NCBI GenBank assembly: GCA_009779265.1
Contig: WREP01000006.1
Coordinates: forward strand, 1-64,000
Direction: 5' to 3'
From: Betaproteobacteria bacterium
GTDB lineage: Bacteria > Pseudomonadota > Gammaproteobacteria > Burkholderiales > Rhodocyclaceae
DNA: 64,000 nt
This document shows positions 36,522 through 46,736 of this stretch, in pieces. Under the pieces are notes generated by a model that ran no database searches, was not told the DNA's origin, and saw only the letters and a program-made list of their open reading frames with translations. Each line of letters begins with the position of its first letter. Within the stretch, counting starts at the first letter, position 1. The position numbers were made by a program, and so were the translations under genes.

Positions 36522-36635
36522 GCAAGGCTCCTCGCGGTGATTGGAGCCTTCAGTCTGGCGTTTGGCGGCGGGGGAATCCTCCGCTCTTATCGAAACGGAG
36601 CCTTTTTCTATTGCGAAAATATCATTCCGGAACCA

Positions 36636-37658
36636 TCAGCCCGCCGGTTTCGCACCCTTGAGCTTGCGGAATTGCCCGGGCGTCATTCCCTCGATTTCGC
36701 GGAAGGCTTCGTAGAAGTTGGATTGCGCGCTGAAGCCGACATTGAGGCCGACAGAAAGCACCGAAGCGGCGGGTTCGTCGCGCAGCATGACCTTGGCGGC
36801 GGCGACGCGCAATTCGCGCAGATAGCGGGCAAATCCTTTGCCCAGGCGGGCATTCAGCAATTCCGACAACTGGTGCGGGCTGAGATCCAGTTTTTGCGCC
36901 AAGGCCGGCAGATTCAGATCCGGGTCGGCGTAACCTCGCTCCGTCGTCATCAGTGCGCCCAAGCGGTCGAGCGCCGCCGCGCAATCCACCTTGTCGAGCG
37001 TCGACCGGGCATAGGACGCCTGTGCCGTTTCCCTGACCTCGACAGTCAGGCGCGGTCGCAGGGTGAGCGTCGTCTGGACGAGAAAGAAAGCAAGACCGAT
37101 GGCGCTGGCGTACAGGCTGAAAAACAGCTTGTCCGGCAGCGCCGCCTGAAACAGCCCCAAGGCGGAGACAGCGAGGGCGATGACGAAAACCGCTCCCAGC
37201 ATCGGCATTTCAAAGCGGAAATTTGCGCGTTCCCGGCGCAGCGCGTAAAGACCGCGCGCCAGCCAGAGCAGGTAAGCGGCGCCGATGACGAAGGCCAGCG
37301 GTAAGGCCAAAGCCTCCGGCAAAAAGGGGGAAAGCAAGACGGGAACGGCATGTCCCGCCAGGGAGGGACGAAAGCCCGGATGGCTGCGCGGCTGGATCAG
37401 GGGCTGGCTGAACAGGAAAAAGGCCGGCGCGACGGCAAACAGCGTCATGCGGTAGGGCATCGCCGTCACCCACGGCTGGCCGGAATAGAGCCACGCAAAA
37501 TGCGCCACTTGCAGCCCGGCCAGCGCCAGAAGCAGCAGCAGGCCCATGACCTTGGACACCGCCTGATCCCGGTACGCCTCACCGCGAAAATGCGTCAGTG
37601 CGATGGAAAAGGCGCTGAACAGCGAGAAGCCGGCGAGAAGGATGGCGAGCGGGATCAC
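36636..37658 (-). CDS. Membrane-bound AraC-family regulator
   Basis: A 340-aa protein with about seven membrane helices (residues 1-215, e.g. AILLAGFSLFSAFSIAL, VMGLLLLLALAGLQVAHFAW) and a C-terminal AraC HTH about 235-335 (LNLPALAQKLDLSPHQLSEL, SVGLNVGFSAQSNFYEAFRE, MTPGQFRKLKG). This layout suggests sensing at the membrane with direct DNA binding. GTG start at 37658, one base after the algR stop, so it is translationally linked to algZ-algR. It is well placed to regulate the module just downstream. Confidence 0.83.
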   Translation of the reverse strand: MIPLAILLAGFSLFSAFSIALTHFRGEAYRDQAVSKVMGLLLLLALAGLQVAHFAWLYSGQPWVTAMPYRMTLFAVAPAFFLFSQPLIQPRSHPGFRPSLAGHAVPVLLSPFLPEALALPLAFVIGAAYLLWLARGLYALRRERANFRFEMPMLGAVFVIALAVSALGLFQAALPDKLFFSLYASAIGLAFFLVQTTLTLRPRLTVEVRETAQASYARSTLDKVDCAAALDRLGALMTTERGYADPDLNLPALAQKLDLSPHQLSELLNARLGKGFARYLRELRVAAAKVMLRDEPAASVLSVGLNVGFSAQSNFYEAFREIEGMTPGQFRKLKGAKPAG

Positions 37659-37659
37659 G

Positions 37660-38430
37660 CTAAACCGCCAGCACCGCCTTTGCCGCCGCCCACTGGCGGC
37701 GGCTGACCGGCAGGCGTTCCGGGACGCCGCGCAGGAGCGCCCAGCCGTAGGCTTCGGCGTCGTCGCTGGCGATTTTCTCGAAGCCGGCCAGCGCCGTGCG
37801 CGCTACCAGCACGGCCCGGTGCAGGCGGATGAAGCGGTCGGCGAATTCCGATTCCAGATGCGTCAGCGCCTCGTCGAGCAGAAATTCGCGCTCCACGGTG
37901 CGGGCCGTGACGTATTTGAGATCGGCCTTGAAGTAGAGCACTTCGCCGACCGGCACCAGGAGCAGCCGCCCGCGCTCGTGGCAGGCGAGGTGCGAGCGCC
38001 CGCCGCCGCGCAGTTCGCGCCCCAGGCCGGCGAGCAGGGCCGGATCTGCGGGCGGCCGGGCGCGTTGCAGCGCGGTCAAGAGGCGCTGGGTACGCACCGG
38101 CTTCAACAGGTAATCGACGGCATTGAGGTCGAAAGCCTGCACCGCGTAATTGTCGTAGGCGGTGACGAAAATGACCGCCGGCGGCGCTTCGCCGAGGCCA
38201 AGGTGGCCGGCCAGTTCGATGCCGTCCATGCCCGGCATGCGGATGTCGACAAGCGCCACGTCGACCGGTTGGCGGCGCAGCAATTCGAGGGCGGCGAGGC
38301 CGTTGCCGGCTTCGCCGATGACTTCGTTCGGCGCTTGCAGCGCGATGTCGGCGAGCAGCGCGCGCAGGCGCTCGCGGGCCAGGGGTTCGTCGTCGACGAT
38401 GAGGATGGTCAGGGGTTTTTCTGGCGCCAT
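37660..38430 (-). CDS. algR: LytTR-family response regulator AlgR
   Basis: A 256-aa protein. Receiver about 6-125: D13/D14 in LIVDDEP, D62 in VALVDIRMPGMDG, and lysine in YLLKPVRT; LytTR DNA-binding domain about 150-256 (VGEVLYFKADLKYVTARTVE, RLHRAVLVAR). In Pseudomonas AlgR controls alginate, twitching motility and other virulence-related genes. The start overlaps the end of algZ by 22 bp. The usual neighbour hemC lies about 8 kb further on. Confidence 0.88.
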   Translation of the reverse strand: MAPEKPLTILIVDDEPLARERLRALLADIALQAPNEVIGEAGNGLAALELLRRQPVDVALVDIRMPGMDGIELAGHLGLGEAPPAVIFVTAYDNYAVQAFDLNAVDYLLKPVRTQRLLTALQRARPPADPALLAGLGRELRGGGRSHLACHERGRLLLVPVGEVLYFKADLKYVTARTVEREFLLDEALTHLESEFADRFIRLHRAVLVARTALAGFEKIASDDAEAYGWALLRGVPERLPVSRRQWAAAKAVLAV

Positions 38431-39422
38431 GGCAGGATAATGCGGACTTCGTGGGTGGCGGGGCCGTGCTCGATGTCGAGACGGGCTTCGAGATCGTAAT
38501 ACAGGGCCAGGCGCTCGCGGATGTTGCCCAGCGCCATGCGGTTGCCGTCGACATGCGCTGGCGAGGCGTCGGCGGGATTGCCGATGACGATGCACAACTC
38601 CTCATTGCGGCGGCTGATGGCGACGCGCACGGTACCGCCGCCCGCCATCGGCTCGATGCCGTGATAGACGGCGTTTTCCAGGAGCGGCTGCAACATCAGC
38701 GGCGGAATGCGCAAATCGCGCCGGACATCGGCGGCGATTTGCCAATCCACGGCCAGCCGCTCGCCGAGGCGCAGATGCTCCAGTTCGAGATAGCGTTCGG
38801 CCAGTTCGATTTCCTCGTCGAGACTGACCAGCGCGCCGGGGTCGCGCATGGCGGCGCGGAACAGGTCGGACAGCGATTCCAGCGCCTCCTCGGCCTGTTG
38901 CGGCCGGGCGCGGATGAGCGAAAGCACGGTGTTGAGGGAATTGAACAGGAAATGCGGCCGGATGCGGGCATTGAGCGCGGCCAGCCGCGCTTCGGCCTGG
39001 CTCGGGCTGAAGGCGCTGGAACGCAACTCGAAATAAAAAAGCAGCAACGCCGCCACCGTCATCGCCAGCACCACGGCCCGCCACAAGCTGCCGGCGTCGT
39101 TCGGCAGCAGCCAGCCCCAGTAGCCGTAGAGCGCGAAAGCCAGCACGCCGGCCAGGAGCAGCACCGCCGCCTGAGCGAGGCGCAGCGGCAGGCGCCACAG
39201 CCCGTCGCGGGCAAGCGCCAGAAGGCCGAGAACGGCCAGCAGCAGGGGTTCGACGATGGCGGCGAGTTCGAGGAAATAGTGCGGCCACATCGCCAAATCC
39301 GGCGCCCGAAGCAGCGCCGCCGTCAGGGCCAGGAGATTGACGCCGAGCAGGACGCGCAACATGATGCCAAAATTGCGCCAGTCGGGCAGGGGATGCGTAG
39401 CGGGAAACTGCCGTATACTCAT
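38409..39422 (-). CDS. algZ: LytS/AlgZ-type sensor histidine kinase
   Basis: A 337-aa membrane kinase. About four membrane helices in residues 20-130, then the His_kinase domain with H157 in RIRPHFLFNSLNTVLSLI and a C-terminal ATPase (IPPLMLQPLLENAVYHGIEP, MALGNIRERLALYY). It is the cognate kinase of AlgR (FimS/AlgZ in Pseudomonas). It is divergent from argH across 60 bp, the same neighbourhood as in pseudomonads. Confidence 0.88.
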   Translation of the reverse strand: MSIRQFPATHPLPDWRNFGIMLRVLLGVNLLALTAALLRAPDLAMWPHYFLELAAIVEPLLLAVLGLLALARDGLWRLPLRLAQAAVLLLAGVLAFALYGYWGWLLPNDAGSLWRAVVLAMTVAALLLFYFELRSSAFSPSQAEARLAALNARIRPHFLFNSLNTVLSLIRARPQQAEEALESLSDLFRAAMRDPGALVSLDEEIELAERYLELEHLRLGERLAVDWQIAADVRRDLRIPPLMLQPLLENAVYHGIEPMAGGGTVRVAISRRNEELCIVIGNPADASPAHVDGNRMALGNIRERLALYYDLEARLDIEHGPATHEVRIILPWRQKNP

Positions 39423-39482
39423 GGTTTTGCTTGTGGATTTCGCGAAAATTCGCCGCCCTTTGCCGCATTCTAGTCCAGCCTC

Positions 39483-40868
39483 ATGACCGCCAACAGCCAT
39501 CAATACACTTGGGCCGGCCGCTTTTCCGAGCCGGTCGCCGATCTCGTCAAACGTTACACCGCCTCCGTCGACTTCGACCAGCGCATGTGGCGCCAGGATA
39601 TCCGCGCCTCGCTGGCGCACGCCCGCATGCTCGCCCGCCAGGGCATCATCGCCGCCGCCGACCTGGCCGACATCGAACGCGGCATGGCCGTCATTACCGA
39701 GGAAATCGAAACGGGCCGCTTCGAATGGTCGCTCGATCTGGAGGACGTGCATCTCAATATCGAGAAGCGCCTGACCGCGCTCGTCGGCGACGCCGGCAAG
39801 CGCCTGCACACCGGCCGTTCGCGCAACGACCAGGTGGCCACCGACATTCGCCTCTACCTGTGCGACGCCATCGACGACATCCAGGTTTTGCTGAAAACCT
39901 TCCGCGGCGCGCTGCTCGACCTGGCGGAAAAGGAAGCGGCGACGCCGATGCCCGGCTTCACCCACTTGCAGGTAGCGCAGCCGGTGACTTTCGGCCACCA
40001 CATGCTGGCCTATTTTGAAATGTTCGGCCGCGACGCCGAGCGCTTCGCCGATTGCAGAAAGCGCACCGCCCGTCTGCCGCTCGGCGCCGCCGCGCTGGCC
40101 GGCACCACTTATCCCATCGACCGCGAATCCGTCGCCCGCGAACTGGGCTTCACGGGGGTGTGCGAGAATTCGCTGGATGCCGTTTCCGACCGCGATTTCG
40201 CCATCGAGTTCTGCGCCGCCTGCGCGCTGCTGATGATGCACATCAGCCGCCTGTCCGAGGAACTGGTGATGTGGATGAGTCCGCGCGTCGGCTTCATCCA
40301 GATCGCCGACCGCTTCTGCACCGGCTCCTCGATCATGCCGCAGAAGAAAAACCCGGACGTGCCGGAACTGGCGCGCGGCAAGACCGGCCGCGTCTACGGC
40401 CAGTTACTGAGCCTGTTGACCTTGATGAAAGCGCAGCCCCTGGCCTACAACAAGGACAATCAGGAGGACAAGGAACCCCTGTTCGATGCCGTCGACACCG
40501 TCACCGACACGCTGCGCATCTTCGCCGACATGGCCGGCGGCATCCGCGTTCGCGCCGACAACATGGCGGCCGCGCTGCGCCAGGGTTTCGCCACCGCCAC
40601 CGATCTCGCCGACTATCTGGTCAAGAAGGGGCTGCCCTTCCGCGATGCCCACGAGGCCGTCGGCCACGCCGTCAAGGCCGCCGAGATGAAGGGCGTCGAT
40701 CTGGATGGATTGACGCTGGACGAATTACGGCAATTCTCGCCGCTGATCGGCGACGACGTTCATGCCGCGCTGACCGTCGCCGGCTCGCTGGCGGCGCGTA
40801 ATCACCTCGGCGGCACGGCGCCGGAGCAAGTGCGCGCCGCCGTCGCCCGCGCCCGGAAACACCTATGA
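39483..40868 (+). CDS. argH: Argininosuccinate lyase
   Basis: Last step of arginine synthesis, splitting argininosuccinate to arginine and fumarate. It has 461 aa. Motifs: LWGGRFSE-equivalent [33 protein letters not shown], and the fumarase/lyase signature [16 protein letters not shown] with the catalytic serine. The ATG follows the algZ divergent region. Its stop overlaps the next ATG (ATGA), coupling it to a protein kinase. Confidence 0.97.
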   Translation: MTANSHQYTWAGRFSEPVADLVKRYTASVDFDQRMWRQDIRASLAHARMLARQGIIAAADLADIERGMAVITEEIETGRFEWSLDLEDVHLNIEKRLTALVGDAGKRLHTGRSRNDQVATDIRLYLCDAIDDIQVLLKTFRGALLDLAEKEAATPMPGFTHLQVAQPVTFGHHMLAYFEMFGRDAERFADCRKRTARLPLGAAALAGTTYPIDRESVARELGFTGVCENSLDAVSDRDFAIEFCAACALLMMHISRLSEELVMWMSPRVGFIQIADRFCTGSSIMPQKKNPDVPELARGKTGRVYGQLLSLLTLMKAQPLAYNKDNQEDKEPLFDAVDTVTDTLRIFADMAGGIRVRADNMAAALRQGFATATDLADYLVKKGLPFRDAHEAVGHAVKAAEMKGVDLDGLTLDELRQFSPLIGDDVHAALTVAGSLAARNHLGGTAPEQVRAAVARARKHL

Positions 40869-42208
40869 ACCGCCGCGCGCCGAAAAAACGGTATCCGCCT
40901 GCGCCCTTGCCAGGCGGCGACTCGGCGCTGATTAACCGCCAGATCGGCAAGTACGAGCTGATGCGCAAGCTCGGCAGCGGCTTCAGCAGTACCGTCTATC
41001 TGGCGCACGACCCCTTTACCCAGCGCGACGTGGCGATCAAGATCGCCTCGCCGGATGTGCTCCGCGATCCCGACAAGGGCCGTATCTACAGCCAGCTCTT
41101 TCTCAACGAGGCCTCGCTGGTCGGCAAGCTCAATCACCCGCACATCGTCCAGATTTACGATGCCGTGGTTTCCGAGACGGCCTGCTACATCGTCATGGAA
41201 TACATCGCTGGCGGCACCCTCGAACGGCATGCCAGCCCCAGCCAGTTGCTGCCGGTCGACCGGGTCGTCGAACTGATTTTCAAATGCACGCGGGCGCTGG
41301 AATTCGCCCATCGCCTCGATATCACCCATCGCGACATCAAGCCGGCCAACATCCTGATGACCAGCGAGCGCGACATCAAGATCGGCGACTTCGGCGCCGC
41401 CCTCACCGGCCTGAGCCGCATTGCCCAGGTCGGCGCCATCGGCTCGCCGGCTTACATGTCGCCGGAACAGGTGCAGGAATTGCCGCTCGATCACCGCACC
41501 GACATCTATTCGCTCGGCGTCGTGCTGTTCCAGTTACTGACCGGCCACCTGCCCTTCCAGGCCGAAGATCAGGCCGATCTGGTCTATCGCATCGCGCACG
41601 AAGCGGCGCCGCGCGCCGCCAGCCTGCGCCCCGATCTGCCGCCTGCCCTCGACGCCATCGTCGCCCGGGCCATGGCCAAGGAGCGCGAACAGCGCTACCA
41701 GAATTGGCAGGATCTGGCCCAGGATCTCGCCAACACCGTCCTCCTGGGCCTGCTACCGAACGCCCGTCACGATTTTCCGGAAAGCGAGCGCTTCCACATC
41801 CTGCGCACCCTGCCTTTTTTCACCGACTTCAGCGATGCCGAATTGTGGGAAGTCCTGCGCTTCGCGCAGTGGCGGCGAGTTGCCCCCGGCGACCTGGTGC
41901 TGCACGAGGGCGACCCGGGCAACGCCTTTTCCTTCGTCGCCGCCGGCCAGTTGACGGTCAGCAAGGGCGACACGCCGCTTGATGTGTTGTGCCACGGCGA
42001 CTGCTTCGGCGAAATGGCGGTACTCAACCGTCAGGTATCGACGCGCAGCGCCGACGTCATCGCCCTGACCGAATCCGACATCGTCACCATCAGCGGCAAA
42101 GCCCTGGAGCAAGCCTCCGATGCCTGCCGCCTGCACTTCTACCAGGGTTTCATCGATGTCCTGGTCAATCGCCTCAACATCGCCAACCAGCGTCTGGCCG
42201 GCGCCTGA
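40865..42208 (+). CDS. Ser/Thr protein kinase with C-terminal cyclic-nucleotide-binding-like domain
   Basis: A 447-aa protein. Kinase about 30-290: G-loop [11 protein letters not shown]59 in VAIKIASP, catalytic HRDIKPAN (H155-R-D157), D175-F-G, APE-equivalent MSPEQ, and [26 protein letters not shown]-like domain about 310-440: [40 protein letters not shown]. The phosphate-cassette glutamate and arginine (GEMA...RS) seem retained. Such kinase-cNMP fusions are uncommon; regulation by a cyclic nucleotide is inferred. It overlaps argH by 4 bp. Confidence 0.9.
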   Translation: MNRRAPKKRYPPAPLPGGDSALINRQIGKYELMRKLGSGFSSTVYLAHDPFTQRDVAIKIASPDVLRDPDKGRIYSQLFLNEASLVGKLNHPHIVQIYDAVVSETACYIVMEYIAGGTLERHASPSQLLPVDRVVELIFKCTRALEFAHRLDITHRDIKPANILMTSERDIKIGDFGAALTGLSRIAQVGAIGSPAYMSPEQVQELPLDHRTDIYSLGVVLFQLLTGHLPFQAEDQADLVYRIAHEAAPRAASLRPDLPPALDAIVARAMAKEREQRYQNWQDLAQDLANTVLLGLLPNARHDFPESERFHILRTLPFFTDFSDAELWEVLRFAQWRRVAPGDLVLHEGDPGNAFSFVAAGQLTVSKGDTPLDVLCHGDCFGEMAVLNRQVSTRSADVIALTESDIVTISGKALEQASDACRLHFYQGFIDVLVNRLNIANQRLAGA

Positions 42209-42316
42209 ATCCCGAGCGATACCGGGAAGGGCAAAAAGCGCTTGCCACAGGATATATCAGCAATTTATTATGTTCTAACACTCCCGCCGCCGGCAGGAAC
42301 ACATCCGGAGAACCGC

Positions 42317-42694
42317 ATGTACCGCACACTCGTCGACCAAACGCCGCTGATCAAGGTCAGCACCAGCAAGCACGAAGCCGCCTATGCCCTTGACGGCTCG
42401 CTGATGAATCCGCTCGAAGCTTTTTACGCCACGCTCGCCGGCTGCGCCGCCGTATTCGCCAAAAAGACCTGCCACAAGCTCGGCATCCCGGCCGCCGGCA
42501 TCGAGATCACCTGCAAGCCCTTCGCCGGGCCGGGCGGCCCGCTGACCCTGGCCCGCTTCCAGACCGAGGTTCGCTTCCCCGGCGATTTTCCCGCCGAAGC
42601 CAAAGCGCCCGTGCTGGAAAGCATCAGCGCCTGCGCGGTCAAGGAAGTAGTCAAGGACGGCGGCGCGATCGACTTTCAGGTCGTCGAAGTCTAA
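42317..42694 (+). CDS. OsmC/Ohr family protein
   Basis: A 125-aa protein of the OsmC fold, thiol-dependent peroxidase or related. The two conserved cysteines are in LAGCAAVFAKKTC and SISACAVKEV. The start at 42317 follows CGGAGAA. Convergent with grxD across 13 bp, where a 7-bp GC stem (42700-42719) could slow transcription of both genes. Confidence 0.8.
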   Translation: MYRTLVDQTPLIKVSTSKHEAAYALDGSLMNPLEAFYATLAGCAAVFAKKTCHKLGIPAAGIEITCKPFAGPGGPLTLARFQTEVRFPGDFPAEAKAPVLESISACAVKEVVKDGGAIDFQVVEV

Positions 42695-42707
42695 AACCGG
42701 CCGCGGC

Positions 42708-43028
42708 TCAGGCCGCGGCTTCTTCCAGCATTTCCTGCAATTCGCCGGCCTGGTACATCTCCTTCATGATGTCGCAGCCGCCGATGAATTCGCCCTTGAT
42801 GTAAAGCTGCGGAATGGTCGGCCAGTTGGCGTATTCCTTGACGCCCTGGCGGATCGCCTCGTCGGCCAGCACATTGACCGTGACGAAATCATTGACGCCG
42901 CAGGTTTTCAGGATCTGCACGGCCGTTGCCGAAAAACCGCATTGCGGGAAGCGGGCATCGCCCTTCATGTAGAGGACGACCGGATTGCCGGTGACGGTCT
43001 GGTGGATGCGTTGCTGCATATCGGACAT
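42708..43028 (-). CDS. grxD: Monothiol glutaredoxin, Grx4 family
   Basis: A 106-aa [2Fe-2S]-cluster carrier. Active site C30-G-F-S in RFPQCGFSATAVQIL, TIPQLYIKGEFIGGCDIM near 70-90. It serves iron-sulfur trafficking rather than dithiol reduction. Third in the prfA-prmC-grxD run, 13 bp after prmC, a common betaproteobacterial order. Confidence 0.95.
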   Translation of the reverse strand: MSDMQQRIHQTVTGNPVVLYMKGDARFPQCGFSATAVQILKTCGVNDFVTVNVLADEAIRQGVKEYANWPTIPQLYIKGEFIGGCDIMKEMYQAGELQEMLEEAAA

Positions 43029-43040
43029 GGTTTCTCCAGA

Positions 43041-43853
43041 TCAGAGGTAGGCGCCTGAAACGCGGTCGTTGCCGGCCAGGTCGGTGTGGGTGGATGCGGC
43101 CTGAAAACCGGCCGCGGTCAATAAATTCCGGCAGGCCGCCCCCTGCTCGTAGCCATGTTCGAGCAACAGCCAACCGCCCGGCCGCAAGTGCGCGGCGGCA
43201 CCGGCAATGATACGGGAAAGACAGGCCAAACCGTCACCGCCATCGGTCAAGGCCGCTTGCGGCTCGAACGGCAGGCCGTCGCCGGCCAGATGCGGATCGC
43301 CAGCGGCGATGTAGGGCGGATTGGCGACGATCAGGTCGAAGCGCCGGCCAGACAGCGGCGCGTACCAGTCGCCAACGAGGCATTCGACGGCAGCGCCGAG
43401 GCGGGCCGCGTTGTCGGCGGCGACGGCCAGCGCCGCTGGCGACAGGTCGACGGCCGTCAGGCGGGCGGCTGGACATTCCAAGGCCAGCGACACGGCGACG
43501 ATGCCGGAGCCGGCGCCGAGATCGAGTACGTCAGGAGCCGCCATGCCTTGCAGCCGCAGCAGCGCCTGATCGACCAAGACCTCGGTATCCGGGCGCGGAA
43601 TCAGCACGGCCGGCGAAACGCGAAACGGCCGGCCGCGAAACTCGGCTTCGCCGGTCAGATAGGCGAGCGGTTCGCCGCCGGCACGGCGCTCGACCCAAGC
43701 CGCGAAGCGCGCCGCCGCCGCGGCGGCGAGCACGGTTTCGGGCCGCGCCAGCAGATCGGCATGGGTACAGCCGGCGGCGGCTTGCAACAGCAAGCGGGCG
43801 TCGAGCCGGTCGATGCGCTGCCGGGCGCTGGCCAGAGCTTCGCCGAGGGTCAT
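43041..43853 (-). CDS. prmC: Release-factor glutamine methyltransferase
   Basis: Methylates the GGQ glutamine of peptide-release factors. It has 270 aa. Helical N-terminal domain, then ALTGEAEF-equivalent [15 protein letters not shown], motif [17 protein letters not shown], and the NPPY signature in [17 protein letters not shown]. The ATG at 43853 overlaps the prfA stop by 4 bp; a much longer in-frame reading upstream is antisense-like sequence within prfA. The substrate gene is directly upstream. Confidence 0.95.
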   Translation of the reverse strand: MTLGEALASARQRIDRLDARLLLQAAAGCTHADLLARPETVLAAAAAARFAAWVERRAGGEPLAYLTGEAEFRGRPFRVSPAVLIPRPDTEVLVDQALLRLQGMAAPDVLDLGAGSGIVAVSLALECPAARLTAVDLSPAALAVAADNAARLGAAVECLVGDWYAPLSGRRFDLIVANPPYIAAGDPHLAGDGLPFEPQAALTDGGDGLACLSRIIAGAAAHLRPGGWLLLEHGYEQGAACRNLLTAAGFQAASTHTDLAGNDRVSGAYL

Positions 43854-44929
43854 TGCGCGGCCAGTTCCGCCAGTTGCTCGGCCTGATGCTCGTGGGCCAG
43901 GGCGGCCAGCACCTCGCCCAGATCGCCGTCCATGATGGCGGCGATCTTGTACAGCGTCAGGTTGATGCGGTGGTCGGTAACGCGCCCCTGCGGAAAGTTG
44001 TAGGTGCGGATGCGCTCGGAGCGGTCGCCGGAACCGATCAGGCTCTTGCGCGTGCTGGCGATGGCGCTCTCCTGGGCGCGCACCTGCGCGTCCTTGATGC
44101 GCGCCGCCAGCACGCGCATGGCGGCGGCCTTGTTGGCATGCTGCGAACGGCCATCCTGGCATTCGGCGACGGTGCCGGTCGGCAGATGGGTGATGCGCAC
44201 CGCCGAGTCGGTCTTGTTGATGTGCTGGCCGCCAGCGCCGGAAGCGCGGTAGGTGTCGATCCTGAGGTCGGCCGGATTGAGGTCGACTTCCCCGACCTCG
44301 TCGGCCTCCGGCATCACCGCGACGGTGCAGGCCGAGGTGTGGATGCGGCCCTGGGCCTCGGTTTCCGGCACGCGCTGCACGCGGTGGCCGCCCGATTCGA
44401 ATTTCAGGCGCGAATAAGCGCCGCCGCCGGCAATGCGGCAGATGATTTCGCGGTAGCCGCCCAGTTCCGCCTCGCTGGATGACAACACCTCGACCTGCCA
44501 GCGCTGGCGTTCGGCAAAGCGCGCATACATGCGAAAGAGGTCGCCGGCAAACAGCGCCGATTCGTCGCCGCCGGTGCCGGCGCGGATTTCCAGCAGCACG
44601 CCGCGCGCGTCGTTGGGATCCTGCGGCAGCAGGAGTTTTTGCAACTCGATTTCCAGTTCCGGCAGGCGCGCCTTGGCGGCGGCGATTTCCTCGGCGGCAA
44701 AGGCGCGCATCTCGGGATCGGCCAGCATCGCCCCGGCTTCGGCCAGATCGTTCTCGGCCTGGCGAAAGGCGCAATAGTGGGCGACCACCGGCTCGATCTC
44801 GGCCCGCTCGCGCGCCAGCTTGCGGAACTGCTCCATGTCGCTGGCGGTATCGGGGGCGGCGAGCAGGCGGTCAATGCCGTCGAGACGATCGACCAGGAGA
44901 TCGAGTTTCTGGCGAATGCTGTCCTTCAT
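43850..44929 (-). CDS. prfA: Peptide chain release factor 1
   Basis: Terminates translation at UAA/UAG. It has 359 aa. The GGQ is in [20 protein letters not shown] near residue 235; [14 protein letters not shown] (codon-recognition region) and [20 protein letters not shown] are typical of RF1. In related genomes hemA lies directly upstream; here a diguanylate cyclase gene sits divergently across 142 bp. Confidence 0.97.
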   Translation of the reverse strand: MKDSIRQKLDLLVDRLDGIDRLLAAPDTASDMEQFRKLARERAEIEPVVAHYCAFRQAENDLAEAGAMLADPEMRAFAAEEIAAAKARLPELEIELQKLLLPQDPNDARGVLLEIRAGTGGDESALFAGDLFRMYARFAERQRWQVEVLSSSEAELGGYREIICRIAGGGAYSRLKFESGGHRVQRVPETEAQGRIHTSACTVAVMPEADEVGEVDLNPADLRIDTYRASGAGGQHINKTDSAVRITHLPTGTVAECQDGRSQHANKAAAMRVLAARIKDAQVRAQESAIASTRKSLIGSGDRSERIRTYNFPQGRVTDHRINLTLYKIAAIMDGDLGEVLAALAHEHQAEQLAELAAQ

Positions 44930-45071
44930 GAAACGAGAAAAAACGATGGGCGAACGGGGGCGCTATGGTACCCGAGAACGACTCTTGCCGGGGACTGGCG
45001 ACGGCCCCATAATCACTCATTTCAATGCACCATCGCCAGCCTCCCCGGGAGATGGCGCGCCAGGCCTGCCG

Positions 45072-46736
45072 ATGCCCCCGCCCTTCCATTCCGTGACCGC
45101 CCTCGCCGAGACGCTCCAGGAGAACTGGCAAAATTACCGCGGCAGTGGCGATTTCGCCGACTTCGTCGGCTGTACCGTCGCGCTCAACGGCCTCTCCGAG
45201 CACCTCCTGCGTCGCCACATGCCGGGCTTGGCGCGCCTTGCTCAAGAACTGGAAAACATGGCGCTGGCCACGTTCTCCGACTCTACCCAGCATCCGCTGG
45301 CGCCCGATCTGTCCAACAGCATCGAGCGCAAACTCGTCCACCTGCTGGCCGAACTGCGCCACCACGAGGAACCGCCGCCGCCCTGCCGCCGCCAGGCCGA
45401 CAGCGCCACAGCCACCGCGACCGCGACCGATACCTGGGCGCGCGAGCGCAACGTATTGATCGTCGCCGCCGCCGACAATTCGTGTTCCCGCCCGCTCAGT
45501 GAGCAACTCGCCTTTCTCGGCTTCCCGCCCAGCATCGTCTCGTGGTCCGCCTGGTCGGGGCCGACCACTGGCCGGCAGGCGCCGCTGGCCATCATCTGCC
45601 TGCCGGATACGCCCGGCGCCTACTCGGCCGCCACCATCGCCGCCATCACCGAATTGCGCACGCGCTTCCCGACCAGCCACATCTATTGTCTGGAGGTGCC
45701 CGCCGAACTGGAACACATCGTCCAGTTGCAACGCGCCGGCGCCGATACCTGCGTGCCGGTCGCCAGCGGCTGCACGGATATCGTCGTCCGCCTGCTTGAC
45801 CTGACCCGCGACGAGGAGCCGGAGGTGCAACGGGTGCTGGTGGTCGAGGATTCGCCAACCGCCTCCACCGTCGTCCGCCGCGCCCTGAGCCAGCACGGCA
45901 TCGACAGTCTGGCCGTGGCCGACCCGCGCCGCCTGATCGAAGCGGCGGCCAGCTACCGCCCCGATGCCATTCTGATGGACATGCACATGCCCTTCTGCAG
46001 CGGCGTCGAAGCCACCGCGGCGCTGCGCCAGATGTGCGAATACCAGGCCCTGCCGATCATCTACCTGTCGAGCGAAAGCGATGTCGTGCAGCAGGTCGAG
46101 GCTTTACGTCTGGGCGGCGACCAGTTCCTGACCAAGCCGATCAACCCGGTGGTACTGGCGGCGGTAGTCAAGACCAAGATCGCCCGCTACCGCGAAATGC
46201 GTCATTCCGGCCAGCACGACAGCCTGACCCGGCTGCTCAACCACACGACGGCCAAGACGCGCATCGGCAAGCTGGTCGCCGATACCTTGCCGGATGGCCG
46301 TCTGACCGTCGCCATGCTCGACATCGACAATTTCAAGAGCGTCAACGATACCTATGGCCACCCGGTCGGCGATCAGGTCATTCGCAATCTCGCCTGGCTC
46401 TTGCGCGGCCGCCTGCGCAACAGCGACCTGATCGGCCGCTACGGCGGCGAGGAATTCATCGTTGCCCTGCCCGACACCAACCTGAACAGCGCCATCGCCC
46501 AACTCGACCGCATCCGCAAGGATTTCTCTGCGCTGCCGCACGCCCACGGCACGGGCGCGATCTACGCCACCTTCAGTTGCGGCGTCGCCGCCCTGGTCGA
46601 TTACCCGTCGGCGACAAGCCTGATCGGCGCCGCCGACGACGCGCTGCTGCAAGCCAAGCGCGGAGGCCGCAACCGCGTGGAGGCGGCCTCAGTCGCCGGT
46701 GCGCAGGTGAAAGAGACGGCTGGCGGCGAGCTGTAG
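45072..46736 (+). CDS. Diguanylate cyclase with pseudo-receiver and receiver domains
   Basis: A 554-aa cytosolic protein. Helical N-terminus about 1-110; a degenerate receiver about 126-240 ([20 protein letters not shown]) lacking the usual aspartates; a true receiver about 254-375 ([13 protein letters not shown]303 in [11 protein letters not shown], lysine in FLTKPINP); GGDEF about 390-545 with active-site GGEEF at 458-462. It should make c-di-GMP on phosphorylation. The start at 45072 is the most plausible; ATGs at 44946 or 44928 would add a low-complexity leader. Its 3' end overlaps hemA by 48 bp. Confidence 0.88.
   Translation: MPPPFHSVTALAETLQENWQNYRGSGDFADFVGCTVALNGLSEHLLRRHMPGLARLAQELENMALATFSDSTQHPLAPDLSNSIERKLVHLLAELRHHEEPPPPCRRQADSATATATATDTWARERNVLIVAAADNSCSRPLSEQLAFLGFPPSIVSWSAWSGPTTGRQAPLAIICLPDTPGAYSAATIAAITELRTRFPTSHIYCLEVPAELEHIVQLQRAGADTCVPVASGCTDIVVRLLDLTRDEEPEVQRVLVVEDSPTASTVVRRALSQHGIDSLAVADPRRLIEAAASYRPDAILMDMHMPFCSGVEATAALRQMCEYQALPIIYLSSESDVVQQVEALRLGGDQFLTKPINPVVLAAVVKTKIARYREMRHSGQHDSLTRLLNHTTAKTRIGKLVADTLPDGRLTVAMLDIDNFKSVNDTYGHPVGDQVIRNLAWLLRGRLRNSDLIGRYGGEEFIVALPDTNLNSAIAQLDRIRKDFSALPHAHGTGAIYATFSCGVAALVDYPSATSLIGAADDALLQAKRGGRNRVEAASVAGAQVKETAGGEL

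Noticed and set aside
36575-36610. CTCCG...CGGAG stem followed by CCTTTTT
   Set aside because: The T run is on the forward strand, where no gene ends; both neighbouring genes run the other way.
43041-44774. 577-aa reading as a single long protein containing PrmC
   Set aside because: The N-terminal half is prfA in the wrong frame; the real prmC starts at 43853 with a 4-bp overlap to prfA.
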